NCBI GenBank assembly: GCA_017441965.1
Contig: JAFSBF010000146.1
Coordinates: 1-9,901, forward strand
DNA from: Clostridia bacterium
Lineage (GTDB): Bacteria; Bacillota; Clostridia; UMGS1883
Direction: 5' to 3'
Length of the DNA stretch: 9,901 nt
Under the pieces are notes generated by a model. The model searched no databases, was not told the DNA's origin, and saw nothing but the letters and a program-made list of their open reading frames with translations. This document shows positions 1 through 7,513 of the stretch, piece by piece. The position numbers and the translations under genes are program-made. Every line of letters starts with the position of its first letter. Position 1 is the first letter of the stretch.

Positions 1-22
1 GCGGAAGAAGGCTTGAAGACTG

Positions 23-1279
23 ATGGCAGCGCTTTCAAAACCGATGGAGGCTGCACTAAAGGCTCTTGCTCAGGTAGATAAGGACGGGGCATATCTTAAC
101 CTTGCAGTGCGTGATATCCTTTCTGCAAGCGACATGGACCCACGTGACAAGGCACTTTGTACTACCCTTGCCTTCGGTGTTACAAAAAACAGACTTTTTA
201 TTGATAATATTATCGAAAATCTCTCCACGGTAAAGCTTAAAAAGCTTTCCGTATGGATTCACAATATTTTGAGAATAGGAATTTTTTCTATAAAATTTCT
301 TGACCGTATCCCTGAGAGTGCAACGGTTAACGAATGTGTTCGCTTAGCACGCCGATACGGACACGGTGCCTCGGCAGGCTTTGTTAATGCCATACTTCGT
401 GCAGCCTTAAAATCAGACGATTTTCTTCCAAAGAAAACGGCGGATGCAGAATATATCAGTATAAAATATTCTTTCCCGATGTGGCTTACAAAAATGTGGC
501 TTTCCGAGGGCTATGGCGAGGAGTTTTTTGCCGCAATGAATGAGGAGCCGACTGTCACGGTAAGGCTAAATACCCTTCTTGCCACATCTCTTAGCGAAGA
601 CTTTGAAAAAAACGCTGCCACACCCTATACATACACATATACGGGCGGCGGCAGTGTTGAAAACACCCCTTATTTTAAAGAGGGACATATTGCCGTTCAG
701 GACGCTGCATCGCAGATTGCAGTAATGGCACTTGATGTTAAAGAGGGTATGAGTGTTCTTGACCTTTGCAGTGCGCCCGGTGGAAAAAGTGCATTTATCG
801 GTCAGCTTTTAAATAATACGGGAAAGCTTGTTTCGTGCGATATACACGAGCATAAGATAGAGCTTATAAAAAACAATCTTTCCCGTCTTGGCGTTACAAA
901 TGCCTGTGTTTCACTAAATGATGCAACTGTATTTAACGAAAGCTTTAAAGACGGATTTGACAGAGTGCTTGCAGACGTTCCCTGTTCGGGTCTTGGCGTT
1001 CTTCGCCGTAAACCCGATATAAAGTGGACAAAAACGCAGGAGGATAATAATGCACTTACAAAAATTCAGCGTTCTATTATAGATAACAGTGCACTTTATG
1101 TAAAAAGGGGCGGAAAGCTTCTTTATTCCACCTGCACAGTAAATAAAGCTGAAAACGAGGATAATGTGAAATATTTTCTTGAAAAGCACTGTGATTTTAA
1201 CCTCGTTTTACAAAGGCAGCTACTACCCGATAAAGATAAAACTGACGGCTTCTTTTTCGCCGTATTTGAAAGGACGTAA
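23..1279 (+). CDS. rsmB: 16S rRNA (cytosine-C5)-methyltransferase RsmB
   Basis: This enzyme transfers a methyl group from SAM to C5 of a cytosine in 16S rRNA (C967 in E. coli) during small-subunit assembly in the cytoplasm. The 418-residue product is slightly short for the family (about 430-450). Residues 1-130 form the NusB-like RNA-binding domain. The Rossmann methyltransferase follows, with the SAM loop DLCSAPGGKS at 247-256, an acidic motif around D273, DVPCSG at 318-323 and STCT at 369-372. Cys371 should be the nucleophile and Cys321 the cysteine that releases the product. The C-terminal DGFFFA is also typical. ATG 23 is the first start after an in-frame TGA at 14-16, and a GAAGAAGG ribosome site at 4-11 supports it. 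The gene heads the visible + strand run and ends 6 bp before rlmN. Family assignment is firm; the exact target base is inferred from homologues. Confidence 0.96.
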   Translation: MAALSKPMEAALKALAQVDKDGAYLNLAVRDILSASDMDPRDKALCTTLAFGVTKNRLFIDNIIENLSTVKLKKLSVWIHNILRIGIFSIKFLDRIPESATVNECVRLARRYGHGASAGFVNAILRAALKSDDFLPKKTADAEYISIKYSFPMWLTKMWLSEGYGEEFFAAMNEEPTVTVRLNTLLATSLSEDFEKNAATPYTYTYTGGGSVENTPYFKEGHIAVQDAASQIAVMALDVKEGMSVLDLCSAPGGKSAFIGQLLNNTGKLVSCDIHEHKIELIKNNLSRLGVTNACVSLNDATVFNESFKDGFDRVLADVPCSGLGVLRRKPDIKWTKTQEDNNALTKIQRSIIDNSALYVKRGGKLLYSTCTVNKAENEDNVKYFLEKHCDFNLVLQRQLLPDKDKTDGFFFAVFERT

Positions 1280-1285
1280 GCTATT

Positions 1286-2308
1286 TTGAATATTGGTGAT
1301 TTAACAAAAGAGCAGTTAAAAGAACATATTGTAAATATGGGCGAAAGTGCTTTTCGTGCGAAACAGATTTTTAAATGGCTGCACAGCGGCATAGAAAGCA
1401 TAACTGAAATGACAAACATTTCCCTCTCTCTTCGTGAAAAGCTTTCAAAGGATTTTGAAATTTTCCTTCCCGAAGTTTACAAAAAGCTTACCTCAAAGCT
1501 TGACGGAACGGTTAAATATCTCTTAAAGCTTTCTGACGGAAATATTATAGAAACAGTTGTGATGGACTATCACCACGGCAAAAGCATCTGTATATCAAGT
1601 CAGGTCGGTTGCCGTATGGGGTGCACTTTTTGCGCATCTACCTTAAAAGGACTTGTCAGGAACCTTACCCCCTATGAAATCGAGGGGCAAATCCTTCGTG
1701 CACAAAAGGACTTAGGCGTAAAAATCAGTAATATTGTAATTATGGGCATAGGTGAACCGCTCGACAATTACGATAATATTATTGCATTTTTAAAAAACAT
1801 CAATGATGAAGACGGGCAAGGGATAGGATATCGACACATCACACTCTCTACCTGCGGTCTTACAGAAAAAATATATCAGCTTGCAGATGAAATGATGCCG
1901 ATTAACCTTGCAATTTCCCTCCACGCACCAACGGATACGGCACGACAGGCACTTATGCCCGTGGCAAAGGCATATTCACTTGATAAAATTATGGATGCGT
2001 GTGACTATTACTTTGACAAAACGCACAGACGTATAACCTTTGAATATGCACTCGTAAAAGGGAAAAATTCCTCCCCTGCCGATGCGAGAGTGCTTGCAAA
2101 GCTTCTTCACGGAAAAGGGGCGCATGTAAACCTTATTCCCGTAAACCCCGTAACGGAGAGGAACAATATACGCACCACAAAAAAAGAAACAACGGACTTT
2201 CAAAAAGAGCTTGAAAGTCTTGGCATAAATGCAACTGTCCGCAGAGAATTGGGTGCAGATATTAGTGCATCGTGCGGACAGCTTAGAAATAATGAGCTTA
2301 ACGGCTGA
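1286..2308 (+). CDS. rlmN: Dual-specificity 23S rRNA/tRNA adenine-C2 methyltransferase RlmN
   Basis: A radical-SAM enzyme that methylates C2 of an adenosine in 23S rRNA near the peptidyl-transferase centre (A2503 in E. coli) and of A37 in some tRNAs, using a 4Fe-4S cluster and a methylated cysteine. The 340-residue length is normal. Residues 1-95 are the accessory RNA-binding region. The cluster motif C109-x3-C113-x2-C116 is intact. C102, seven residues before it, matches the second conserved cysteine of E. coli RlmN, and C330 in SASCGQL is the methyl-carrying cysteine. IMGIGEPLDN at 152-161 and SLHAPTD at 211-217 are family signatures. The start is TTG 1286, with AAGGA about ten bases upstream. 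Because C330 is present and the spacing matches RlmN, a Cfr-type resistance methylase (A2503 C8) is less likely. The rsmB-rlmN-phosphatase-kinase order is common in Firmicutes. Confidence 0.97.
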   Translation: MNIGDLTKEQLKEHIVNMGESAFRAKQIFKWLHSGIESITEMTNISLSLREKLSKDFEIFLPEVYKKLTSKLDGTVKYLLKLSDGNIIETVVMDYHHGKSICISSQVGCRMGCTFCASTLKGLVRNLTPYEIEGQILRAQKDLGVKISNIVIMGIGEPLDNYDNIIAFLKNINDEDGQGIGYRHITLSTCGLTEKIYQLADEMMPINLAISLHAPTDTARQALMPVAKAYSLDKIMDACDYYFDKTHRRITFEYALVKGKNSSPADARVLAKLLHGKGAHVNLIPVNPVTERNNIRTTKKETTDFQKELESLGINATVRRELGADISASCGQLRNNELNG

Positions 2309-2332
2309 TAAGTTTCGAAAAACACTGAAATG

Positions 2333-2338
2333 AGGTGG
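2333..2338 (+). promoter_or_regulatory. Ribosome binding site that decides the stp start
   Basis: AGGTGG lies five bases before TTG 2344. An upstream in-frame GTG at 2335 sits inside this site and has no purine-rich site of its own, so TTG 2344 is the better start. Confidence 0.6.
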
Positions 2339-2343
2339 TAATA

Positions 2344-3084
2344 TTGCAGTTTTATTCAATTTCAGACCGTGGAAAACAGCGTTTTAACAACGAGGACTGT
2401 TGTGTTGCAAAAAGCATAGGGCAGTACACTGTACTTATCCTTGCAGACGGAATGGGTGGTCACAGTGGCGGTGAAATTGCAAGCAGTAAGGCTATTGAAA
2501 CAGTTCTTGCGGCTTTGCAGGAAAAGCTTACCCGTCCACTCATACCTGCACAGATTTTTAGTCTTCTCTCCTCTGCACTTAAAAGCGCAAATGACAGCAT
2601 TTATGAGCTTTCATTAAGCGACCCCACGCTTTACGGAATGGGAACGACAATTGACATCTGCATAATATCTGACCACAATGCATATATAGCCCACATTGGT
2701 GATTCACGTGTATACCATATCACCTCTGATGGCAAAATAAACCTTGTTACAAAAGACCACTCCCTTATGCAGTATATGATAGAAAAAGGGGAGCTTACAA
2801 AAGAGCAGGCACAGCATCATCCACAAAAAAATGTGATAATACGTGCGCTCGGCACTTCGCAGGGCGTTCAGGAAGATACCGCTATTATTAAGCTTTCTGA
2901 GGGTGACAGACTTCTTCTTTGCAGTGACGGACTTACAAATATGCTTGAGGAAAAAGACATCTGCCACGTTGTTCTTAAAAACCCTCAGCCTGAGGTGGCG
3001 GCACCCGAGCTTATAAGGCGTGCAAATGATGCAGGCGGCGACGATAATATTACAGTAATTATCGCTTTGACCGAAGCAAAGTAA
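2344..3084 (+). CDS. stp: PP2C-family serine/threonine phosphatase (Stp/PrpC)
   Basis: A metal-dependent cytosolic phosphatase that removes phosphate from proteins modified by the PASTA kinase encoded next, forming the usual Stp-PrkC on/off pair for cell-wall, growth and stress signalling. From TTG 2344 it is 246 residues, standard for the group, and begins with the family-like MQFYSISDRGKQRFNNED. The catalytic metal motifs are all present: NNED near 16-19, DGMGG at 35-39, GDS at 119-121, SDG at 194-196 and GGDDN at 231-235. The gene follows rlmN by 35 bp. The last codons and the TAA stop fall inside the outer arm of a long inverted-repeat element (3070-3343), so the very C-terminus (TEAK) is element sequence, although the conserved domain is complete. 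A GTG at 2335 would add three residues. Confidence 0.96.
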   Translation: MQFYSISDRGKQRFNNEDCCVAKSIGQYTVLILADGMGGHSGGEIASSKAIETVLAALQEKLTRPLIPAQIFSLLSSALKSANDSIYELSLSDPTLYGMGTTIDICIISDHNAYIAHIGDSRVYHITSDGKINLVTKDHSLMQYMIEKGELTKEQAQHHPQKNVIIRALGTSQGVQEDTAIIKLSEGDRLLLCSDGLTNMLEEKDICHVVLKNPQPEVAAPELIRRANDAGGDDNITVIIALTEAK

Positions 3085-3343
3085 TCCATACTCTGCCCAA
3101 AACGGCTGAAAATCGGCTTTTTCTTCGTTGTCGGTCTTGAAATACGAAACAGTATTCCTTCGCCCTGTCGCCTTGAAAAATCTCAATTTTGAGACATTTT
3201 GGGTTCAAAGAATTTTTTGCACACTGTTTTTCGTCAGTACAAGGCAAAAACGCAACATATACTGGCGTATATGCAAGGCTTTTAACGCAGTAATGGCGGA
3301 AAACAGAACGCAAAAAACAGAGTTTGGACTACTTTGTTTCGGT
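3070..3343. repeat. MITE-like imperfect palindromic element between stp and prkC
   Basis: The outer arms 3070-3095 and 3318-3343 are inverted repeats matching at 23 of 26 positions; the core is CAAAGTARTCCAWACTCTG. Shorter words pair symmetrically further in: CTTG 3136-3139 with 3274-3277, ATACG 3142-3146 with 3266-3270, CAGTAT 3150-3155 with 3259-3264, and GCCTTG 3170-3175 with 3240-3245. All pair sums lie within 2 of 6413, the sum of the element's end coordinates. The whole 274 bp can therefore fold as one long imperfect hairpin. Local perfect hairpins also occur (TCTCAA/TTGAGA at 3181-3194; CATATAC/GTATATG at 3256-3273). No plausible protein gene lies inside. It occupies the only large spacer of the + strand run. 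The shape is that of a non-autonomous miniature element, but copy number, target duplication and a partner transposase cannot be shown here. TTATC occurs at 3059-3063 and 3343-3347, which is weak as a duplication. Confidence 0.75.
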
Positions 3344-3371
3344 TATCCTAAAATTATGGAGGAAATGAAAT

Positions 3372-5300
3372 ATGGAATCAAATATTCTCGGTAGCAGATA
3401 TGAACTGATTGAACGCATCGGTATGGGCGGAATGGCAGTAGTATATAAAGCTAAGGATATAATGCTCGGCAGATTTGTTGCTGTAAAAATACTTCGTGAA
3501 GAATTTAAAGAGAACGAGGATTTTATCCGTCGTTTTAAAGTCGAGTCGCAGGCGGCGGCAAGTCTTTCACATCAGAATATCACACAGATTTACGATGTGG
3601 GCGAGCAGGACGGTCTGCACTATATAGTAATGGAGTATCTTGAGGGGCAAACTCTCAAAAATTATATATTGGAAAATGACGGTGCTCTTTCGTGGAAAGA
3701 GGCGGCAAACTTCTCAATGCAGATATGCCGTGCACTTGAACACGCACATTCAAAGCACGTTGTACACAGGGATATTAAGCCGCAGAATATTGTACTTACA
3801 GAAAACGGAAAGCTTAAGGTTGCAGACTTCGGCATTGCACGTGCCGCAAACAATACGACTACCGTAAATATGGGCAGCAGTGCCGTAGGAAGTGCCCACT
3901 ACCTCTCTCCCGAGCAGGCACGTGGCGGATATACCGATTTAAGGAGCGATATATATTCCCTGGGTGTTGTGATGTATGAAATGTTTACGGGCACACTTCC
4001 CTTTGACGCAGAAGAAAGTGTTTCTGTAATAATGCAGCATTTAAATGACGAGCCTAAACGCCCCTGTGATATAAACCCTGACCTTCCCGCAGGAATTGAG
4101 GCAATTATCATAAAGGCGATGAAAAAGGAACAGCGTCTGCGCTATGAAAACACCTCGCAGATACTTGAGGATTTGATTACCGTTTACCAAAATCCGTCTC
4201 AGGATATAACGCTTCTTAATGCCTGGGATGATGATACTGAGAAGGAACCGCCCAAAAAGGCAGCCCCCGTTCACCGCGAAAGAAAAGCAATCCCCCACAA
4301 AAAGAAAAAAAGCAAAGTGAGCCGCAGTATTATTGCCGCAGCAGTGTTTATCTCCTCCACAATGCTTATCTTTATAGGTTTTATTCTTTATCTGCTCTTC
4401 TTTGGAACGGGCAGTGAGGTTGAGATTCCGGACCTTTTAGGTATGACATATGAAGAGGCGGCGTTGGAAGCAGAAAACGCCTCCGAGGGAGATGTTGTTT
4501 TTGAGGTCTTTGTAGAGCGAAGCGAACATTCAGAGGAGGATAAAAGCACTATTATATCCCAGATTCCCGAGGGCGGCAGTAAGGTTAAGCGTTCAAGGGA
4601 GATAAAGGTTGTGCTGAGCCTTGGTCCTGCCGTTTTGGAGCTTGAAGACTATACGGGAAAGCAGTATGAAAAAGTGCAGGAGACACTCGAGAAAAAGGGC
4701 GTTAAGGTAATAATAGAAGAAAAAGATAATGACACCTATGAAGAAGGCATTATCTTCAGACAAGTTCCATCTGAGGGAACACAGATGGCAAAGGGTGACG
4801 AGGTAACACTCTATGTTTCAAAGGGAACGCAGAACACCGTAGTTCCCAATGTCCTCGGAAAAACCCTTGAAGAAGCAATTGTAGCAATAGAAAGAAACAA
4901 TCTTAAGGTCGGTACCGTAAAGGAAGAGGCAAGCGACAAATACCTTAAGGGCGAAGTTTCTTCACAGAGCAAGGCGGCATTTGAAACGGTACCGATTGAT
5001 ACCCAGATAAATCTCTCTGTTTCAACGGGCAAAAAGACCGACGTAGAAAATGAAAACGGCGGCGACACAATTTCGCCCACCGATAATCCCAAGAAGAGTG
5101 TTAAGCTCACTTTGGGAAATCTCCCCAAGGACAGAGATAAGGTTAATATCAGGCTTGTCCTTGACGGAAAGACCTATTATGAAAAGGATTTTTCTACACA
5201 GTCAGGCAGCGCAACTATAACAGTTGAAACAAATGAAACTCTTAGCCTTGACGTTTACTATGACGGAGTTTATATAACTACGAAAGAGGTAAAATATTGA
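3372..5300 (+). CDS. prkC: Membrane PASTA-domain serine/threonine protein kinase (PrkC/Stk)
   Basis: A transmembrane Hanks-type kinase that senses muropeptides or lipid II through extracellular PASTA repeats and phosphorylates proteins controlling cell wall, division and, in Bacillus, spore germination. The 642-residue product starts at ATG 3372 with GGAGGA at 3358-3363. The kinase domain covers about 10-275: Gly loop GMGGMAVVYK at 17-26, catalytic Lys39 in VAVK, HRDIKPQN at 132-139 (D134), DFG at 152-154, and an activation loop rich in Thr/Ser up to SPEQARG. A basic juxtamembrane stretch (302-316) precedes one membrane helix at about 319-344. Three PASTA repeats follow at about 348-418, 420-486 and 488-554. 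An Asn/Asp/Thr-rich linker then leads to a beta-rich C-terminal module at 576-642 that I cannot assign; it may be Ig- or Fn3-like. The stop overlaps the rsgA start. A palindromic element separates it from its phosphatase. Confidence 0.97.
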   Translation: MESNILGSRYELIERIGMGGMAVVYKAKDIMLGRFVAVKILREEFKENEDFIRRFKVESQAAASLSHQNITQIYDVGEQDGLHYIVMEYLEGQTLKNYILENDGALSWKEAANFSMQICRALEHAHSKHVVHRDIKPQNIVLTENGKLKVADFGIARAANNTTTVNMGSSAVGSAHYLSPEQARGGYTDLRSDIYSLGVVMYEMFTGTLPFDAEESVSVIMQHLNDEPKRPCDINPDLPAGIEAIIIKAMKKEQRLRYENTSQILEDLITVYQNPSQDITLLNAWDDDTEKEPPKKAAPVHRERKAIPHKKKKSKVSRSIIAAAVFISSTMLIFIGFILYLLFFGTGSEVEIPDLLGMTYEEAALEAENASEGDVVFEVFVERSEHSEEDKSTIISQIPEGGSKVKRSREIKVVLSLGPAVLELEDYTGKQYEKVQETLEKKGVKVIIEEKDNDTYEEGIIFRQVPSEGTQMAKGDEVTLYVSKGTQNTVVPNVLGKTLEEAIVAIERNNLKVGTVKEEASDKYLKGEVSSQSKAAFETVPIDTQINLSVSTGKKTDVENENGGDTISPTDNPKKSVKLTLGNLPKDRDKVNIRLVLDGKTYYEKDFSTQSGSATITVETNETLSLDVYYDGVYITTKEVKY

Positions 5301-6193
5301 TAGCTACACAAAAAAGTATTGAAGGAATAATTGTAAAAGGAATAGGCGGATTTTACTATGTCTCTACACCGCAGGGCACAGTTGAATGTCACGCACGGGG
5401 AAAATTCCGTAAGGACGAACTCTCCCCCATAGTGGGTGATTATGTATCACTTCTTTTAAACCCTGAGGGGACGGGAAGCATCTGCAAAATACACGAACGC
5501 AGGAACTTTCTTATCCGCCCGGGGGTAAGCAATGTTGATGCACTGGTGCTTGTTTCGGCACTGCGCTCCCCAATGCCCGATTTTCTGCTTATAGACAAGC
5601 TTCTCGTAACTGCCGCAAGCAAGGGTATAGAAGGCATTATATGCCTTAACAAAACAGACCTTGCCGCAGATGAAGAGGAAGCAGAAAGCTTTTGCGAAAT
5701 TTACCGTAAGGCAGGATACCACGTTATTGCGGCAAGTGCTAAGACGGGTGAAGGTGTGAAGGAAATACAGTCGCTTATAAAAGGCAGAACTGTTGCCTTT
5801 GCAGGTCTTTCAGGTGTCGGTAAATCAAGCCTTTTAAAAAGAATAACGGGCGCAGACCTTCAGGTAGGAAGCGTCAGCCGTATTGAGCGTGGAAAACATA
5901 CCACACGCCATGTTGAGCTTATTGCAGCGGCGGGCGGCTACGTCTTTGATACCCCCGGGTTTTCACGCCTTGAAGCAGATACCTTGCGTGCCTCTGATTT
6001 GTGGCAGTATTTTCCTGAAATTATGCCGCTTCACGGAACGTGCCGTTTTCGTACCTGCAACCATATCGGGGAGCCCGGCTGTAGTGTTAAAGAGGCGGTA
6101 GACGGAGGAAGTATCGCACAAAACCGTTACGAAAGTTATATTGAAATTTACAATAAACTTAAAGACATTAAAGATTGGGAAAGAAAGGATTGA
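5297..6193 (+). CDS. rsgA: Ribosome small-subunit assembly GTPase RsgA
   Basis: A circularly permuted GTPase that binds the maturing 30S subunit and checks the decoding centre before release on GTP hydrolysis. The 298 residues fit the family. The N-terminal OB fold spans about 1-70. The permuted G motifs come in the expected order: G4 NKTD at 118-121, G5 SAKTG at 147-151, G1 GLSGVGKSS at 170-178, the GKHTT switch at 199-203 and G3 DTPG at 218-221. The C-terminal zinc site is C249-x4-C254-x-H256-x5-C262. The start is TTG 5297, which overlaps the prkC stop codon (TTGA), with AAAGAGGT six bases upstream, so translation is probably coupled to prkC. The prkC-rsgA-rpe order is conserved in many Firmicutes. 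No key residue is missing. Confidence 0.97.
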   Translation: MIATQKSIEGIIVKGIGGFYYVSTPQGTVECHARGKFRKDELSPIVGDYVSLLLNPEGTGSICKIHERRNFLIRPGVSNVDALVLVSALRSPMPDFLLIDKLLVTAASKGIEGIICLNKTDLAADEEEAESFCEIYRKAGYHVIAASAKTGEGVKEIQSLIKGRTVAFAGLSGVGKSSLLKRITGADLQVGSVSRIERGKHTTRHVELIAAAGGYVFDTPGFSRLEADTLRASDLWQYFPEIMPLHGTCRFRTCNHIGEPGCSVKEAVDGGSIAQNRYESYIEIYNKLKDIKDWERKD

Positions 6194-6200
6194 CTTAAAA

Positions 6201-6866
6201 ATGATTAAAATTGCACCCTCAATACTCGCATCAGATTTCGGTGCACTCAGGGAAGATGTTATTGCAATCGAAAAGGCAGGTGCCGAGTGGGCACATATTG
6301 ATATTATGGATGGGCACTTCGTGCCTAACCTTTCAATGGGTCCTGACATTGTAAAATCTGTCAGAGAGGCATCAAAGCTTTTCTTTGACTGCCACCTGAT
6401 GGTTGAAGACCCCAAAATGTTTGTTGAGCCGTTTGTAAAGGCTGGGGCAGAGCTTATTACCTTCCACGCTGAATGTGTAAAGGATATGGATGAGCTTATT
6501 GACTATATTCATTCCTTTGGTATTAAGGCGGCAGTTGCAATTAAGCCTGCAACGAGTGAGGAAGTTCTTTTCCCCGTTTTACATAAGCTTGATATGGTAC
6601 TTGTTATGAGTGTTGTTCCCGGCTTTGGCGGACAGAAGTTTATGAGCGAGGTTCTTGATAAGGTAAGAAATATCCGTGCACACAAGGATGGAAAGGATAT
6701 TGATATACAGATGGACGGCGGTATAAATGCCGAGACTGCTGCACTTGCGGCAGAGGCAGGTGTAAATGTCCTCGTTGCGGGAAGTGCCGTTTTTGCAAAG
6801 AAACCCTATAGCGAAACAATAGGTGCTATCCGCCAGAGTGCAGAAAATGCAGCAAATGGAAAGTAA
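6201..6866 (+). CDS. rpe: Ribulose-phosphate 3-epimerase
   Basis: This enzyme interconverts D-ribulose 5-phosphate and D-xylulose 5-phosphate in the non-oxidative pentose phosphate pathway, in the cytosol. The 221-residue TIM barrel has the usual length. APSILASDF opens strand 1. The metal and catalytic residues are H32 and D34 (HIDIMDGHFVPN), H65 (CHLMV) and D172 (MDGGI). PGFGGQKF at 140-147 forms the phosphate-binding loop with DGG. ATG 6201 begins directly with the conserved MIKIAPSILAS and has AAAGGA at 6184-6189; an upstream in-frame start at 6141 would add 20 residues lying inside rsgA and is unlikely. The gene starts 7 bp after rsgA and its end overlaps the next gene. Its place beside rsgA is a conserved linkage rather than a functional one. 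Confidence 0.97.
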   Translation: MIKIAPSILASDFGALREDVIAIEKAGAEWAHIDIMDGHFVPNLSMGPDIVKSVREASKLFFDCHLMVEDPKMFVEPFVKAGAELITFHAECVKDMDELIDYIHSFGIKAAVAIKPATSEEVLFPVLHKLDMVLVMSVVPGFGGQKFMSEVLDKVRNIRAHKDGKDIDIQMDGGINAETAALAAEAGVNVLVAGSAVFAKKPYSETIGAIRQSAENAANGK

Positions 6867-7374
6867 GGCGTTTTTCCGTAAAGAGCTTTTAAAAAGGCGC
6901 AAAGAGCTTGCTATTTCTGAACTAAAGATTTCTGACCTGTGCACATTTTCTGAATTTAAAAACTCAAAGGTTATATTCTGCTACGTGTCTGCCCACGGTG
7001 AGGTTGGGACGCATACTCTTATAAAAGAGCTTCTAAAAGAAAAAGAGGTTGTCGTGCCGTACTGCACCGATAAATGCGGAAATATGATAGCGGTAAAAAT
7101 AAACTCCGCCTCTGACCTTACAGAGGGAAGCTTTGGAATATTGGAGCCAAAAAACCCCGTAGAATTTCCAAAGGATAAGATTGATTTTGCCATCGTCCCC
7201 GGCATTGCCTTTGATAAAGAGGGCTTTCGCCTCGGCTATGGGAAGGGGTATTATGACCGCTTTCTTTGCGATATATCCCCATATAAACTGGGCGTTTGCC
7301 AAAAGGAGTTTTACGTGGATACCCTTGTGCACAATGAATATGACATACAAATGGATAAAGTAATGGTGATATGA
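6847..7374 (+). CDS. yqgN: 5-formyltetrahydrofolate cyclo-ligase
   Basis: Also called methenyltetrahydrofolate synthetase: an ATP- and Mg-dependent enzyme that converts 5-formyl-THF to 5,10-methenyl-THF, returning stored folate to one-carbon metabolism. The product is 175 residues from ATG 6847 or 172 from ATG 6856; neither start has a clear ribosome site. Both overlap the end of rpe (20 or 11 bp), so coupled translation is likely. Diagnostic features are the basic N-terminus FRKELLKRR, the central VGTHTLI region, and the Gly-rich nucleotide/folate loop GFRLGYGKGYYDRFL at about 126-140 near the C-terminal end, preceded by VPGIAFD. The protein is a little short for the family (usually 180-200) but all core blocks are present. 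It is the last + strand gene; a repeat and a bidirectional terminator follow. Confidence 0.93.
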   Translation: MQQMESKAFFRKELLKRRKELAISELKISDLCTFSEFKNSKVIFCYVSAHGEVGTHTLIKELLKEKEVVVPYCTDKCGNMIAVKINSASDLTEGSFGILEPKNPVEFPKDKIDFAIVPGIAFDKEGFRLGYGKGYYDRFLCDISPYKLGVCQKEFYVDTLVHNEYDIQMDKVMVI

Positions 7375-7382
7375 AAAATGTG

Positions 7383-7440
7383 AAATTCGAAATGCGAAGT
7401 GCGAAATGTTGGTGGATTTTTTGCTATGCAAAAAAATCTT
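7383..7440 (+). repeat. Heptamer/hairpin repeat, copy A
   Basis: Three 7-bp units (AAATTCG, AAATGCG, AAGTGCG) are followed by AAATG, a short linker, and a hairpin with arms GATTTTTTGC (7415-7424) and GCAAAAAAATC (7428-7438). A closely similar copy lies inverted at 9677-9740 with four heptamers. It starts 9 bp after the folate gene stop. Two copies in 2.4 kb suggest a dispersed genomic repeat. Confidence 0.85.
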
Positions 7441-7470
7441 TATATTCCATTTTCTTATTCTCATACAAAA

Positions 7471-7513
7471 AGGAGATGTTTAAAAACTTTGTTTCTAAAC
7501 ATCTCCACTTTTT
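7471..7513. terminator. Bidirectional intrinsic terminator between convergent genes
   Basis: A perfect 11-bp stem is formed by GGAGATGTTTA (7472-7482) and TAAACATCTCC (7496-7506) around a 13-nt loop. On the + strand it is followed by ACTTTTT (7507-7513); on the - strand the matching exit is TTTTTGTAT (7463-7471). It stands between the + strand folate gene and the - strand TSCPD gene, whose stop codon overlaps its edge, so it can end both transcripts. Confidence 0.88.

Noticed and set aside
1..23. End of an upstream gene overlapping the rsmB start (frame ending GRRLED, then TGA at 21-23)
   Set aside because: The overlap is typical of operons, but only seven codons are visible and other frames are also possible, so no product can be supported.
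1286..2308. Cfr-type antibiotic resistance methylase
   Set aside because: The cysteine pattern, length and housekeeping gene order fit RlmN.
3059..3347. TTATC as a target-site duplication of the element
   Set aside because: The two TTATC copies do not abut the inverted-repeat ends cleanly (the left copy lies seven bases outside the arm, the right one overlaps it by one), and a five-base match is easily chance.
3070..3371. Separate promoter for prkC inside the palindromic element
   Set aside because: I found no convincing -35/-10 pair with correct spacing upstream of the prkC ribosome site.
3128..3394. 88-residue + strand reading frame in the stp-prkC spacer
   Set aside because: It lies inside the palindromic element, has no ribosome site or family likeness, and runs into prkC. 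The opposite strand gives a similar GLLCFG end, as expected from an inverted repeat.
6141..6200. Upstream in-frame start adding 20 residues to Rpe
   Set aside because: The extra residues lie in the rsgA end, while ATG 6201 begins exactly at the conserved Rpe N-terminus with its own ribosome site.
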